From Bacteroidia bacterium (lineage in GTDB: Bacteria; Bacteroidota; Bacteroidia; JABDFU01), in contig JADLGT010000324.1 in NCBI GenBank assembly GCA_020849195.1, positions 1-5,953 on the forward strand: DNA of 5,953 nt, in the 5' to 3' direction. Shown here piece by piece: positions 5,391 to 5,953 of the stretch. The notes under the pieces were generated by a model that did no database searches, was not told where the DNA came from, and saw only the letters and a program-made list of their open reading frames with translations. The translations under genes and the position numbers were made by a program. Position 1 is the stretch's first letter. The number at the start of each line of letters is the position of its first letter.

Positions 5391-5953
5391 ATGAAAAAAC
5401 ACCTCTACTTTTTTTTCGCTGTCACAATTATTGCTGCAAGTGTTACTGCCTTTGCGCAAAGTGCAAATGGTTTTAGCAGTCAAACAACCAACAACCCAGA
5501 ACTAAAAACCAAGAACTCTCTCAAAGGCTCCGGCGTATGTTTCACCCCCAACAAAGGGCAAATAGCCGATAGGGAAGGCAACCTGCGACCCGATATTTTA
5601 TACAAAGGCGATGGGGGCGGTGCTGATGTTTATTTACGCAAAACAGGAATGAGCTACGTTACAAGCAATATGGGCGAAGTAATGCAAGAAATAGACAAAG
5701 AAATTGAACTAAGAAAATTCGATCAAAATCTTTCGCAACAACAAACCGAAGAACTAAAACGTAAGCTCGAAGAAAAAGCATTGATAAAAATAAACCGCAC
5801 CGATGTTGACTTTGAAGGAAGCAACCCCAACCCCCAAACACTAAACCAGGAAGAAGTAGAAGGCTACACCAATTATTACTATGCCCACTGCCCCAATGGT
5901 ATTACCAATGTAAAATCGTACAACAGAGTAGTACAGAAAAATATTTACAAGGG
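5391..5953 (+). CDS. N-terminal part of a third secreted DUF7948/SBBP-family protein (3' truncated by window)
   Basis: The frame is open from ATG at 5391 to the window end (187 codons, no stop). The start is supported by the signal peptide (MKKHLYFFFAVTIIAASVTA, then FAQ, cleavage probably after AFA) and by the conserved leader, whose ATATACG lies one base before the ATG, as in the other copy. Residues ~48-187 resemble the N-terminal domain of SBBP-repeat proteins: FTPNKGQIADREGNLRPDIL, ADVYLRKTGMSYV, EEVEGYTNYYYAHCP, GITNVKSYNRVVQKNIYKG. A charged, probably helical insert (residues ~100-127: EVMQEIDKEIELRKF ... EELKRKLEEKAL) sits where the 861-aa protein has its acidic insert. SBBP repeats and perhaps PKD or SprB modules are expected beyond the window, making it more like the first gene than the second; that is inference. 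It is probably exported; its function is unknown. Confidence 0.88.
   Translation, partial: MKKHLYFFFAVTIIAASVTAFAQSANGFSSQTTNNPELKTKNSLKGSGVCFTPNKGQIADREGNLRPDILYKGDGGGADVYLRKTGMSYVTSNMGEVMQEIDKEIELRKFDQNLSQQQTEELKRKLEEKALIKINRTDVDFEGSNPNPQTLNQEEVEGYTNYYYAHCPNGITNVKSYNRVVQKNIYK

Noticed and set aside
5659..5841. 60-codon open frame on the minus strand
   Set aside because: Antisense to the third secreted-protein gene, which has a signal peptide and a recognisable domain in its own frame.

Overview
The window looks like an AT-rich accessory stretch of a Bacteroidota genome (Sphingobacteriales/Chitinophagales/Cytophagales-like; I cannot be more precise). Three things support this. The secreted proteins carry SBBP-type beta-propeller, PKD and SprB-type modules. 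No Shine-Dalgarno sequence precedes the starts; the starts lie in A-rich sequence instead. There is also a good match to the Bacteroidota promoter (TTTG, 20 nt, TAnnTTTG).

Layout. (1) Positions 1-647, plus strand: C-terminal end of a large secreted protein (SBBP repeat, PKD domain, Cys-rich SprB-like terminal module); its 5' part lies outside the window. (2) Positions 701-2245, minus strand, convergent with it: a 514-aa cytoplasmic helical-repeat protein of unknown function, of a kind common in Bacteroidota. (3) Positions 2246-2627: a divergent intergenic region holding a promoter and a long structured leader. (4) Positions 2628-5213, plus: a complete 861-aa secreted protein (signal peptide, N-terminal DUF7948-like domain, propeller-like middle, three SprB-type modules). 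(5) Positions 5214-5390: a second promoter-like site and a second copy of the same leader. (6) Positions 5391-5953, plus: start of a third secreted protein of the same family, running off the window.

The three plus-strand genes appear to form a tandem family of exported surface or extracellular proteins, probably type IX secretion clients. The most interesting signals are the two shared parts. First, a 5' leader of about 90-110 nt is conserved between the two complete starts, with a bulged stem, a hairpin just before the start codon, and an identical 7-nt block one base before ATG. Second, a 70-residue five-cysteine module forms the extreme C-terminus of both proteins whose ends are visible (46/70 identical, no gaps). 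Part of it is nearly identical at the DNA level. Neither protein ends in a recognisable type A or type B T9SS sorting domain. No RNA genes, insertion sequences or CRISPR arrays were seen.
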